Source: Aquisalimonas sp. (GTDB lineage Bacteria; Pseudomonadota; Gammaproteobacteria; Nitrococcales; Aquisalimonadaceae). From it: a stretch of 8,022 nucleotides of DNA. Numbering within the stretch: position 1 is the first letter of the stretch; the number at the start of each line of letters is the position of its first letter. Positions 1 through 6,391 of the stretch are shown in pieces. Below the pieces are notes generated by a model. That model was not told where the DNA came from and ran no database searches. It saw only the letters and a list, made by a program, of their open reading frames with translations. Both the position numbers and the translations under genes were made by a program. The stretch is taken from the NCBI GenBank assembly GCA_007127625.1, contig SKYZ01000092.1:1-8022 (forward strand), written 5' to 3'.

Positions 1-929
1 AAGCCATGGGTGTCGATATCACCCCAGTAGTGAACGGCAGCCTCGTGGAGCCAGGGAATGTCCGCGAGCCGATCCAGACCGTAGCCCAGGCCGAAAATCA
101 CCAGGCCGCCGGGGCAGTCGGGGAAGGCGAGGCCGTTGATTTCGTTTTCCGTGATGAAGACATGCCGGACCGGTGGCCGCCACGCCGCCAGCTCGTCCAC
201 GGGCACGGTGAGGTCGCTGAACGGCCCGACGCTCAGTGCCGCATCCAGCGCCCGGAAGCGCACCAGGGCGGGTTTGTCCCGTAGGCCGTACCGCTGCTCG
301 AACCGTGCCGCGCCGGTGGCGGTGGTGTCGATGGCGCTCTCGGGCAGCACCTGGTCCAGCAGTTCCCCCAGGAGCTTGCGGCGGTTGCCGATGAACTTGG
401 TGTCCACGCCGGGAATGTCGAGCTGGCGTAGGTAGACGCCCGGCTGCGGGTGAGCGGTGAAGTGATCCAGGATGCCGAGAATGCGCGGCCATTCGTCGGC
501 GCGCTCAAGAGCGGTCAGCGGCCGGCGCGCCAGCCAGTCCTCCAGGGCGGGATGGCGCCGCAGGGTCTCGCGGGCGAGTTCCTGGAACCGCGCCAGCTCC
601 CGGGTGCGGCCGATCAGCCGCAGGCCGTCGGCCTCGGTGGGCACGGTGATGCCGGCAGGCAGGTCGTTGCCGCCATGGACGCGATGGTTAACGCGCTCCC
701 AGGTGATGTCGTAGCCAAAGCCCCGGTTCTCGCGGCTGCCGTCGCGCAGGGCGCGCACCCAGTCGCGGACCTCCATGAAGCGTTCGGCGATGTCTCTTGC
801 CGTCGGGCGCTTCAGGCGGAGTTCCCGGGGGAAGAGTGGCTCTCCCGTGACGTAGGCGGTCAGCCAGTCGCCTTTGTCCCAGAGGCGCTGGAGCTGCTGG
901 CGAACGGTGTCAGGTGTGGTCCATGGCAT
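1..929 (-). CDS. jetD: JetD, Wadjet nuclease subunit (DUF3322 + DUF2220), 3' end outside window
   Basis: JetD (MksG) is the DNA-cleaving subunit of Wadjet, which cuts the circular DNA captured by JetABC. 309 complete codons are visible from the ATG at 929, with no stop before the left edge. The family usually runs to roughly 380-400 residues, so about the last fifth lies outside. Residues 1-~190 are the DUF3322 N-terminal arm (W17D near the start, a proline-rich FPRELRLKRPT stretch at 33-43, VDTKFIGNRRK at 175-185). Residues ~235 onward are DUF2220, TOPRIM-like: TEN at 260-262 gives the acidic residue E261, and YWGDIDTHG at 301-309 gives the DxD pair D304/D306, both expected metal ligands. 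The start overlaps the HEPN gene by 20 bases, and I see no clear ribosome site, so translation is probably coupled to the HEPN gene. An in-frame GTG at 950 is a weaker alternative start. Confidence 0.93.
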   Translation of the reverse strand, partial: MPWTTPDTVRQQLQRLWDKGDWLTAYVTGEPLFPRELRLKRPTARDIAERFMEVRDWVRALRDGSRENRGFGYDITWERVNHRVHGGNDLPAGITVPTEADGLRLIGRTRELARFQELARETLRRHPALEDWLARRPLTALERADEWPRILGILDHFTAHPQPGVYLRQLDIPGVDTKFIGNRRKLLGELLDQVLPESAIDTTATGAARFEQRYGLRDKPALVRFRALDAALSVGPFSDLTVPVDELAAWRPPVRHVFITENEINGLAFPDCPGGLVIFGLGYGLDRLADIPWLHEAAVHYWGDIDTHG

Positions 930-1263
930 CGCTGACGAAGTCCACGACACGGTCCGCGATCGCCGTGGCCTGCCTGGCGTCCGTTTCTCCGAATAGCTCG
1001 AAGGGCGCATCGTCCGCGTCACCCAGCGGGTATCGGGTTTCAACATGCATGCGGGCGAGAAGGCGCCCTTCGTCCTGGGACAGAACCTCCTCCGGGATGG
1101 TGATGCCGGACTGCTGGAGCAGGCGCCGGAGGGCCAGGACAGAGGCCTGTTGGGCGCTGTAGCACGCCTGCGCGTAGAACCCGCCGCTTAGCGAGTATCT
1201 GGCGTGGCGGGCATCGTTGACCCCTTGCGAGAGCCATTTTTCGGCGCGACGGGATTGCGTCAT
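910..1263 (-). CDS. HEPN-domain protein, probable toxin or RNase partner of the MNT protein
   Basis: A 117-residue, mostly helical protein of the HEPN family (PF05168-like). Seen: an early helix with W10, a second helix with the Ala/Gln-rich pattern FYAQACYSAQQASVLALRRLL (29-49) where relatives have the QAAEKALKALL type, and ETRYP at 75-79, matching the TRYP motif of this subfamily. HEPN proteins paired with MNT proteins are known RNase toxins whose partner modifies them with AMP. The classical RNase motif R-X4-6-H is not seen at its usual late position; R67-X5-H73 fits the spacing but sits in the helix leading to RYP, so RNase activity is uncertain. The ATG at 1263 overlaps the MNT stop (ATGA), and the 3' end overlaps jetD. 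It could instead be a non-catalytic substrate-binding HEPN. Confidence 0.85.
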   Translation of the reverse strand: MTQSRRAEKWLSQGVNDARHARYSLSGGFYAQACYSAQQASVLALRRLLQQSGITIPEEVLSQDEGRLLARMHVETRYPLGDADDAPFELFGETDARQATAIADRVVDFVSDAMDHT

Positions 1264-1652
1264 TCGCCCTCTCCGTCGCGTGTATCGACGAGCGGCAACC
1301 GTTCTTCGGACAGGCGGCTCCAGAAGGGGGCTCCTGAGACGATGCGGCTTCTCCAGTCTGCGTCGCAGAGTGCAAGCACGTCGTCACCGAGCCGCAGAAG
1401 CCGAGTCTGGGCCTCGGTGGCCGTCGCTCGGTCGGGGGCGAGGACCAGAAGATCGGTATCCGAGTAGCCGTCGAAGGTCCCGGTTGCCCAGGAACCGAAG
1501 AGGTAGACGGTTGCGGCCAGGCGCGGTGGTTGTTCCAGGGCCTCGCGCACGGTGTCTCGGAGGCGTTGGATCGTTCGCGTACGAATGTTCTCCCGCGACC
1601 GGGCCAGGGCAGCTTTGACCGTCGAGGCGTGGTGTCTGGCCTGGTTATCCAT
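1260..1652 (-). CDS. Minimal nucleotidyltransferase (MNT), probable antitoxin of the HEPN protein
   Basis: 130 residues with the nucleotidyltransferase fold signature: VYLFGSWATG at 49-58 followed by YSDTDLLVL at 63-71. The core matches GS-X10-DxD exactly (G53, S54, D65, D67), the catalytic metal-binding motif of the MNT family. The tail, from about 90 to 122, has the usual VLALCDADW...PFWSRL pattern before a LPLVD end. Known MNT/HEPN pairs (MntA-HepT) work by the MNT protein adding AMP to the HEPN toxin and so neutralising it; that role is inferred here from the pairing. Residues 1-45 form an Arg-rich, probably helical N-terminal extension. The ATG at 1652 has only a weak ribosome site. The gene follows the jetC-MNT gap with two REP hairpins, so its expression may differ from that of the upstream genes. 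Confidence 0.87.
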   Translation of the reverse strand: MDNQARHHASTVKAALARSRENIRTRTIQRLRDTVREALEQPPRLAATVYLFGSWATGTFDGYSDTDLLVLAPDRATATEAQTRLLRLGDDVLALCDADWRSRIVSGAPFWSRLSEERLPLVDTRDGEGE

Positions 1653-1670
1653 GGTGTTCTGTCTCGAGGC

Positions 1671-1694
1671 GGCGGACCTGAAGGTCCGCCCTAC
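1671..1694 (-). repeat. REP-like palindrome with GTAG head (copy 1)
   Basis: Read on the minus strand it begins GTAG (1694-1691), followed by a perfect 9-base inverted repeat, GGCGGACCT and AGGTCCGCC, around a 2-base TC centre. A conserved GTAG tetranucleotide followed by a palindrome is the layout known for REP elements mobilised by RAYT transposases. Its head faces copy 2 across a 38-base spacer. Confidence 0.75.
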
Positions 1695-1732
1695 ATGGTC
1701 ATGACAACGACGTGATCCAGTGTATGCCGCTC

Positions 1733-1756
1733 GTAGGGTGGACCTTCAGGTCCACC
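1733..1756 (+). repeat. REP-like palindrome with GTAG head (copy 2)
   Basis: GTAG (1733-1736) precedes a perfect 9-base inverted repeat, GGTGGACCT (1737-1745) and AGGTCCACC (1748-1756). CGCTC (1728-1732) and GAGCG (1757-1761) can extend the stem with GTAG left as an internal loop. It differs from copy 1 by a compensated C-to-T/G-to-A pair in the stem, so the palindrome is conserved and not just the sequence. Together with copy 1 it forms an inverted doublet resembling a REPIN. Confidence 0.77.
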
Positions 1757-1820
1757 GAGCGACACATTCCAAGCAGTTTAGGGCGCATTCTCGGCCACCG
1801 TCCAGCCGTTGCCATCGCGA

Positions 1821-4800
1821 TCATTGAACGGCCCGTCGGGCGGCCTTCTCCGCGTGGTATTCCTCGATGGTGAGGTTGCGCAGCAGGGATTCGCTGTTGT
1901 CGTTACTGTGGACGAAGCCAACGCTGGCGACGAAGGGTTCGATGATGTGGATCTTCTGCAGCGGGGTGACGATGAGAAGCTGCAGGTTGAGCCGCTGGAA
2001 CAGTTCCAGGCCGTAGCGGGCGGAGTCGTCGGAGCCGCGGCCGAAGGCCTCGTCGATGACCACGAAGCGAAACGAGCGTGAGCGCTCCTCGCCCCACTCC
2101 AGACCGAACTGGTAGGCGAGGCTGGCGGCGAGCACGGTGTAGGCGAGCTTCTCCTTCTGCCCGCCGGATTTGCCCCCGGAGTCTGCGTAGTGTTCGTACT
2201 CGGTGTCGTCTTCGCGCCAGCGCTCGGAGGCGGAGAAGGCGAACCAGTTGCGCACGTCGGTGACCTTGCGCATCCAGCGCTGGTCGGCGTCGGTGGTGCC
2301 TTCGCGGCCGCGGAAGCGCTCGATAATCGCCTTGACCTGCAGGAACTTCGCCTCGGAATACTGCTCGTCCTCGGAGCCGGTGATCGCGCCTTCGGTACAG
2401 GCCCGCAGCTCCTGCTGGAAGTCACGGATGTCGGGGTCGGTGGTCGGCTCGGCCAGCAGCTTGATGTAGCGGCCGCGGTTGTACTCGATCTCGTGCAGCG
2501 AGCGGTTGATGGTGTCGATGCGCTCGCGGATCGCCAGGCGCTGCCGGTGCAGCTCGTTCTGGAAGGCCGCCACCTCGCGGATGGTGTTCTCGTTGAGCAG
2601 CTCCTTGAAACGCGCCTCGAAGCGCGGCAGGTCGTCCCCCTGGAGCTGCTCCAGCATGGCGCGGTAGTCGCCGGCGGCGTCCACGCTCACGTCCACCTCG
2701 CGGGTCTCCAACGGCCAGGCGTTCTGGAAGCCGCGCATGGCGTCGATGATCCGGTCGCGCAGGGTCTTCAGGCGTGATTCGCGGGTGTCGATGCGCTTCT
2801 GCAGCCACTCGCGCATCTCCCGCTCGCGGTTGTCGCAGGATTCCACGGTGAGGCTGTGTTCGCCCAGAGCCTCGTCGCGCATTGCGGCAAGCTTCGGGAA
2901 GTAGTGCGCCTGGGCATCCTCCGGCGTGGCCGCCAGCAGGGTGTCGCACTCAGTGCGCTGCTGCTCGGCTTCCTCGCGTCGATGCTCGGCCTTGCTGTGC
3001 TCGCGGTTGGCTTCGGTGATCGCCTCGTCGGTGGCGGTCTGTTCCTGCTCCAGTTCCGCGAGCTGCTGCTCCAGGGTGCGCAGGATGTCGGACTGCTCCT
3101 GGAGGCTGCGGTATTCGGCGTCCAGCCGGTGGACCTCCTCGGCCAGGGGCTGCCAGTCGATCTGACGGAAGTCGGTGTACTGGGTCAGGGCGTGGATGCG
3201 GTCGCGCTGCTCCTGCAGCGAGCGCTCCTCCTGCTGCAGGGTGGCAATGCGCTCGCCGGCCTCCTGCATGCGCCGGGCCAGGCCCTCGGCCTCGTGTTCC
3301 AGGGCGGCGATCTTGGCCTCGTTGCTCCAGCCGAGCACGAAGCGGGAGCGATCGTCGATGCGATGACGGTCGTCCTTTTCGTGGCGCTCGCCGCCGGCCT
3401 TGATCTGCCCGGCGCGGGTCAGCGCATGGGTCTCGCGCCGGAACTGCTGCAGGTCGGTGCAGCAGGCGTAGTCGAAACGGCGCGCGAGTTCCCGCTCCAG
3501 CCAGCCGTAGTAGGCGGACTCCGGCCGGATGGCCAGTTTGCGCACCAGCGAATCCGGCCGCGGGTCCGGTGGCGCGGACTGCTTGTGCTCGCGCACGCGG
3601 AAATACACCAGCCGCCCGCGCAGGTGGGTGCGCTCCACCCAGTCGGCCACGTTACGGTACTGGCTGTCGGGGACCAGCAGTGACAGGCCGAAGTTGTGCA
3701 GCACCCGCTCGATGGCGCCTTCCCAGTCGCGCTCGTCGTCGCGCACCTGGATCAGTTCGCCGACGAAGGGGATGTCGTCGGCGCCCAGCTCCAGGGCCTC
3801 GCACAGGCGCTCGCGGATGGCCAGCATGTTGGCCGGGATGTTGGAGCGGCGCTGGCGCAGCGACGCCAGCTCGGTGTCGATCTCCTCGTGCTGGGTCTTC
3901 AGCGTGCGCAGGTCAACGCTGGCCTCGGTGACGGCGTTCTGCACTTCGGAGCGTCGGGACTCCGTGCGCTCCAGCGCGGTGTCCAGGGCCTGGCGGTTGG
4001 CGATGAAGGTGCCGCTGTCGGTGGCGTCGGGCAGCTCCAGGGCGTGGGCCAGCTCCCGGTAGCGTTCGGCCTGGCGCTGGCGGTCGTCCCGCTCGCCGCG
4101 TTTTCGCTCCAGCTCACTCTTGATCCGTTCGAGCCGGTCGCCGCCGTTGTCGGCGATGGCCTGCTTGAGTTCATCTCGCCGGGCGCGCTGCTCACGGCGT
4201 TGCTCGTCGAGGCCGTCGATGCGGTGGCTCAGCCGGGCGAGGGTCTGCTGCAGGTTCTCCAGACGCTTGTCCAGGAGCTCGCGCTTGAGGTTGGCGAACC
4301 ACGGGCGCAGGGCCTCGCGGCAGCCCTTGAGTTCGTCGATATCGTCGGCCACCGTGGCGTGCTCGTCGGTATCCGCCACCAGCGGCTCCAGGGCGTGGAT
4401 CTGCGCCTTGGCCTTGAGCACCGCCTCGTGGGCGCGATTGAGGTCGTCGAAGTGGTCGATGAGCGCGCGTATGCGCTCGGCCACGGGGAAGGCCTCCAGC
4501 ATGTGGCTGCGCACGAACTCGGTGAGGTTGCCCACGGATTTCATGGACACGGTCTGGTTGAAAAGCTCCAGGGCCTGCTCCGAGTCGATGCCGAAGCGTC
4601 GGCGGAACGCGCCGCCGTAGGGCGGGAAGGTGTCAAACAGCTCCACGTTGGGCATCTGCCGCAGGCGCTTGCGCAGGTTGGCGAGATCGCTGCCGAAGCC
4701 GGCGAAGTGCTCGGTGATGGTGAGCGGCTGGTCGGCGACCACGTAGAAGCGCTCCGGCTGACCCTGGGTATCGCGGAAATGGAACACCTGCGCCAGGGTC

Positions 4801-5195
4801 ACGCCCAGGTCGAAGCCTTCGTTATGGAAATGCGCCAGGATGACGGAGTAGCTGTTGTGGTCGCGCAGGGCGACGGAGCGGCTGGCGGTGGCGTCGTCGC
4901 CGCGCTGGGACTTGTAGTAGCCCAGTACGTACGAGCGCAGGCTGCGCTCCTTTGCCTCGGCGCCGGCGGCCTTGTTGTAGGTGATGCGCTGGGCGGGCAC
5001 CAGCAGGGTGGTGATGGCGTCCACCAGGGTGGACTTGCCGGAGCCGATGTCGCCGGTGAGCAGGCTGTTGTCGCCCTCTGGCTGGATGCTCCACACCCGG
5101 TCGTGGAACGTGCCCCAGTTGTAGACCTCCATGCGCTTCAGCCGGAAGCCGGTGCGGGCGGTGTCGGTGGCGAAGTCGAGGGATTGGAGTTCCAT
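1821..5195 (-). CDS. jetC: JetC, SMC-like ATPase of Wadjet (MksB/MukB type)
   Basis: This 1124-residue protein is the motor ATPase of the Wadjet SMC complex; it dimerises and extrudes DNA loops with JetA and JetB. Seen: an N-terminal head with RLKRMEVYNWGTF (18-30) and Walker A GDIGSGKST (48-56, K54); a first Arg/Glu/Gln-rich coiled coil at about 300-455; a globular hinge at about 470-620 (PFVGELIQVRDDERDWEGA near 476-494); a second coiled coil at about 625-900; then the C-terminal head with signature SGGKSGGQKEKLA (1006-1018), Walker B FRFVVIDEAF (1042-1051, D1048 and E1049), and the D-loop region GRGSDDS (1052-1058). All ATPase elements are intact and the length suits the family. The ATG at 5195 lies 29 bases after the 72-residue gene and has no clear ribosome site, so it may depend on upstream translation. 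Confidence 0.96.
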   Translation of the reverse strand: MELQSLDFATDTARTGFRLKRMEVYNWGTFHDRVWSIQPEGDNSLLTGDIGSGKSTLVDAITTLLVPAQRITYNKAAGAEAKERSLRSYVLGYYKSQRGDDATASRSVALRDHNSYSVILAHFHNEGFDLGVTLAQVFHFRDTQGQPERFYVVADQPLTITEHFAGFGSDLANLRKRLRQMPNVELFDTFPPYGGAFRRRFGIDSEQALELFNQTVSMKSVGNLTEFVRSHMLEAFPVAERIRALIDHFDDLNRAHEAVLKAKAQIHALEPLVADTDEHATVADDIDELKGCREALRPWFANLKRELLDKRLENLQQTLARLSHRIDGLDEQRREQRARRDELKQAIADNGGDRLERIKSELERKRGERDDRQRQAERYRELAHALELPDATDSGTFIANRQALDTALERTESRRSEVQNAVTEASVDLRTLKTQHEEIDTELASLRQRRSNIPANMLAIRERLCEALELGADDIPFVGELIQVRDDERDWEGAIERVLHNFGLSLLVPDSQYRNVADWVERTHLRGRLVYFRVREHKQSAPPDPRPDSLVRKLAIRPESAYYGWLERELARRFDYACCTDLQQFRRETHALTRAGQIKAGGERHEKDDRHRIDDRSRFVLGWSNEAKIAALEHEAEGLARRMQEAGERIATLQQEERSLQEQRDRIHALTQYTDFRQIDWQPLAEEVHRLDAEYRSLQEQSDILRTLEQQLAELEQEQTATDEAITEANREHSKAEHRREEAEQQRTECDTLLAATPEDAQAHYFPKLAAMRDEALGEHSLTVESCDNREREMREWLQKRIDTRESRLKTLRDRIIDAMRGFQNAWPLETREVDVSVDAAGDYRAMLEQLQGDDLPRFEARFKELLNENTIREVAAFQNELHRQRLAIRERIDTINRSLHEIEYNRGRYIKLLAEPTTDPDIRDFQQELRACTEGAITGSEDEQYSEAKFLQVKAIIERFRGREGTTDADQRWMRKVTDVRNWFAFSASERWREDDTEYEHYADSGGKSGGQKEKLAYTVLAASLAYQFGLEWGEERSRSFRFVVIDEAFGRGSDDSARYGLELFQRLNLQLLIVTPLQKIHIIEPFVASVGFVHSNDNSESLLRNLTIEEYHAEKAARRAVQ

Positions 5196-5224
5196 GTTCA
5201 GGTGTGCGCTTGCCAGTTGCCGTT

Positions 5225-5443
5225 TTACTGGTGGGCGACAGGTCGCATCTCGTAGATGCGGCCATAACGGGCTGCCGTCGCCAGGTCACCGCGCCGGAGA
5301 GCGTCGCGAACATCGTCGAGCTTGAATGCGCCCTCGGGAGTGAGGTACGGAGACCACTCCGTATCGTCCAGGATCACCTCCACGCTGACCTCTGCGACAT
5401 ACGCTCCCTCGTGGACGTACTTTGTCTTCATCCGGTGTGTCAT
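5225..5443 (-). CDS. 72-residue partner of the DUF4258 protein, possible antitoxin
   Basis: A small acidic protein read from the ATG at 5443: MKTKYVHEGAYVAEVSVEVI (5-24) looks like two beta strands. It is followed by a W30-S-P-Y-L segment and an amphipathic helix, KLDDVRDALRRGD (41-53), ending in RIYEMRPV. I recognise the pattern of small proteins often encoded next to DUF4258 or RelE-like genes, but no function is established that I can name. The ATG at 5443 is preferred over the longer start at 5479 because it lies 2 bases after the upstream stop and has an AAGGCGG ribosome site about 8 bases away; ATG 5431 is a later option. Its position directly after DUF4258 suggests a toxin-antitoxin-like pair, with this one the probable antitoxin. 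Which of the two is toxic is inference. Confidence 0.8.
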   Translation of the reverse strand: MTHRMKTKYVHEGAYVAEVSVEVILDDTEWSPYLTPEGAFKLDDVRDALRRGDLATAARYGRIYEMRPVAHQ

Positions 5444-5445
5444 GG

Positions 5446-5769
5446 TTATCGCCGCCTTTTCATGAACGTTTGGTCCCATCGCTCCGGGTCTGGTCGGTAG
5501 GCCGTTACGAGAACAGCAGGTCCGGAGTGGCCACGCGGAATACCCCAGACAACATGCACGGGCCGGCCAGACCCGTCGCTTTGCAGGAGCAGAATGGCTG
5601 GGCCCCTGGGAAAATCCGGGTATTCCTCCACAACCTCCGCTGCCGTCACTCCCGCCAGTATTTCACGGGCTCTGAGATCATCATCCGCGAGTTCATCGTA
5701 CCCGTGCTCGGAGATGCGGACATCTCCTTTCGCAATCAACTCCTGTACGCTTGATAGCAGTTCGGTCAC
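5446..5769 (-). CDS. DUF4258-family protein, possible RelE-like toxin
   Basis: A 107-residue protein with the full DUF4258 pattern: VRISEHGYDEL (17-27, including H22), a helical stretch with ILAGVTAAEVVEEYPD (37-52), PRGPAIL (54-60), GRPVHVVWGI (68-77) and the closing strand VLVTAYRPDPERW (86-98). DUF4258 proteins have a small alpha/beta fold like RelE/ParE toxins and are often found in two-gene units; toxicity is not proven for this one. The start is a GTG at 5769 with a strong ribosome site, AAAGGAG, 8 bases upstream. The gene lies 34 bases after jetB and 2 bases before its small partner. A stretch sampled here (5641-5700) has 33 G/C of 60, against 45 of 60 in a jetC stretch (3241-3300), so its base composition differs from that core gene. 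Confidence 0.87.
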   Translation of the reverse strand: MTELLSSVQELIAKGDVRISEHGYDELADDDLRAREILAGVTAAEVVEEYPDFPRGPAILLLQSDGSGRPVHVVWGIPRGHSGPAVLVTAYRPDPERWDQTFMKRRR

Positions 5770-5790
5770 GAAACGATCTCCTTTCGTAAC
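5765..5790 (-). promoter_or_regulatory. Hairpin enclosing the ribosome site and GTG start of the DUF4258 gene
   Basis: On the minus-strand RNA, GUUACGAAA (5790-5782) pairs with UUUCGUGAC (5773-5765), nine pairs with one U-G wobble. The 8-base loop (5781-5774) contains the GGAG ribosome-binding core, and the GUG start (5769-5767) lies inside the stem. At DNA level the inner 6-base arms are a perfect inverted repeat. It could limit translation of the DUF4258 protein or be an operator; both readings are inference. Confidence 0.45.
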
Positions 5791-5803
5791 GTCTGGCCTT
5801 CAT

Positions 5804-6391
5804 TCAATCTTCTTTTGCCGCATGCCCACGATACTCCTCCAGCCGCGCATCCAGTTCCGACAGCCATTGGGCATCGACGAACGACTTGAGAATCCGCCGC
5901 ACCTCGAACTGGCCCTCCTGGCCACGCAGGCGGCGCAGGAAGCCGAGTTCCACGACGCGATTGATGTCGCTGTCGATCCGGCTGGTGAGCTTCACCTCGT
6001 TGGCGGTGTCCGGAAGGAATACGCGCACCAGGTCCACGATGGCGTCGCGGGAGAGGATCAACCTGGGATCGCCGCCGGTGGCGTCGTGCTCGGCGAGTTT
6101 CTTGCGCAGCAGTGCCAGCAGCAGGCTGACCGGGTAGCTCAGTTGCCGGCGCGGGACCAGGCGTGGCAGTTCGGGTTCGTCTTCCCGGGGCTCGCGGTGG
6201 CGCAGGAAGGCGTAGCCCTCAGCCTCGTCCAGCATGAGTTCGAGCCCCAGCACGCTCACGTGGTCGCGCACGCGCGCCTGGTGATCCAGCAGGGCCTGCC
6301 AGTACTGCGGGTGCTGGTCCTGGTAGAGCACGCCCTTGAACAGGGTGATCAGCATGGGCGAGAAGCGGTTGTCGGCTCCCGTCTCCGTCAT
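5804..6391 (-). CDS. jetB: JetB, KITE subunit of Wadjet (DUF4194)
   Basis: A 195-residue protein matching DUF4194 (MksE type). Known role: a dimeric tandem winged-helix KITE protein that binds the JetA kleisin and helps clamp DNA under the JetC heads. Seen: RFSPMLITLFKGVLYQ (9-24) as the opening helix; VLGLELMLDEAEGYAFL (about 47-63) as the typical wing strand; RRQLSYPVSLLLALLRKKL (79-97); and a C-terminal winged helix with SDINRVVELGFLRRL and FEVRRILKSFV. The ATG at 6391 overlaps the jetA stop as ATGA and has a GGAG ribosome site 9 bases upstream, so it is preferred over the longer upstream reading from 6463, which would add 24 residues encoded inside jetA. Overlap with jetA implies coupled translation. 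Confidence 0.93.
   Translation of the reverse strand: MTETGADNRFSPMLITLFKGVLYQDQHPQYWQALLDHQARVRDHVSVLGLELMLDEAEGYAFLRHREPREDEPELPRLVPRRQLSYPVSLLLALLRKKLAEHDATGGDPRLILSRDAIVDLVRVFLPDTANEVKLTSRIDSDINRVVELGFLRRLRGQEGQFEVRRILKSFVDAQWLSELDARLEEYRGHAAKED

Larger units (their letters stand above)
1653..1820. other. 168-base gap between jetC and the MNT gene
   Basis: This is the only sizeable non-coding gap inside the operon. It holds two REP-like palindromes in opposite orientation (1671-1694 and 1733-1756) about 38 bases apart. I see no convincing promoter hexamers facing the MNT gene and no run of T residues after either hairpin on the minus strand, so neither looks like an intrinsic terminator. 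The part next to the jetC stop (1757-1820) shows nothing I can name. Confidence 0.7.

Noticed and set aside
19..508. Minus-strand frames at 19-492 and 233-508
   Set aside because: They are out of frame with jetD, which reads open from 929 to the edge with DUF3322 and DUF2220 motifs. They are Arg/Pro/Ala-rich shadows.
1671..1756. The two hairpins after jetC as intrinsic terminators
   Set aside because: Neither is followed by a T-run on the minus strand, and the GTAG heads and repeat copies fit REP elements better.
2856..3683. A 275-codon plus-strand frame with hydrophobic stretches that might suggest a membrane protein
   Set aside because: It is antisense to the second coiled coil of JetC; Glu/Gln codons read backwards give Leu/Phe-rich chains that mimic membrane segments.
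3696..5255. A 519-codon open frame on the plus strand opposite jetC
   Set aside because: Its product is a low-complexity Val/Leu/Gly/Ala/Gln-rich chain with no domain, as expected from the antisense of a GC-rich coiled-coil gene. The minus strand has intact Walker A, signature and Walker B motifs.
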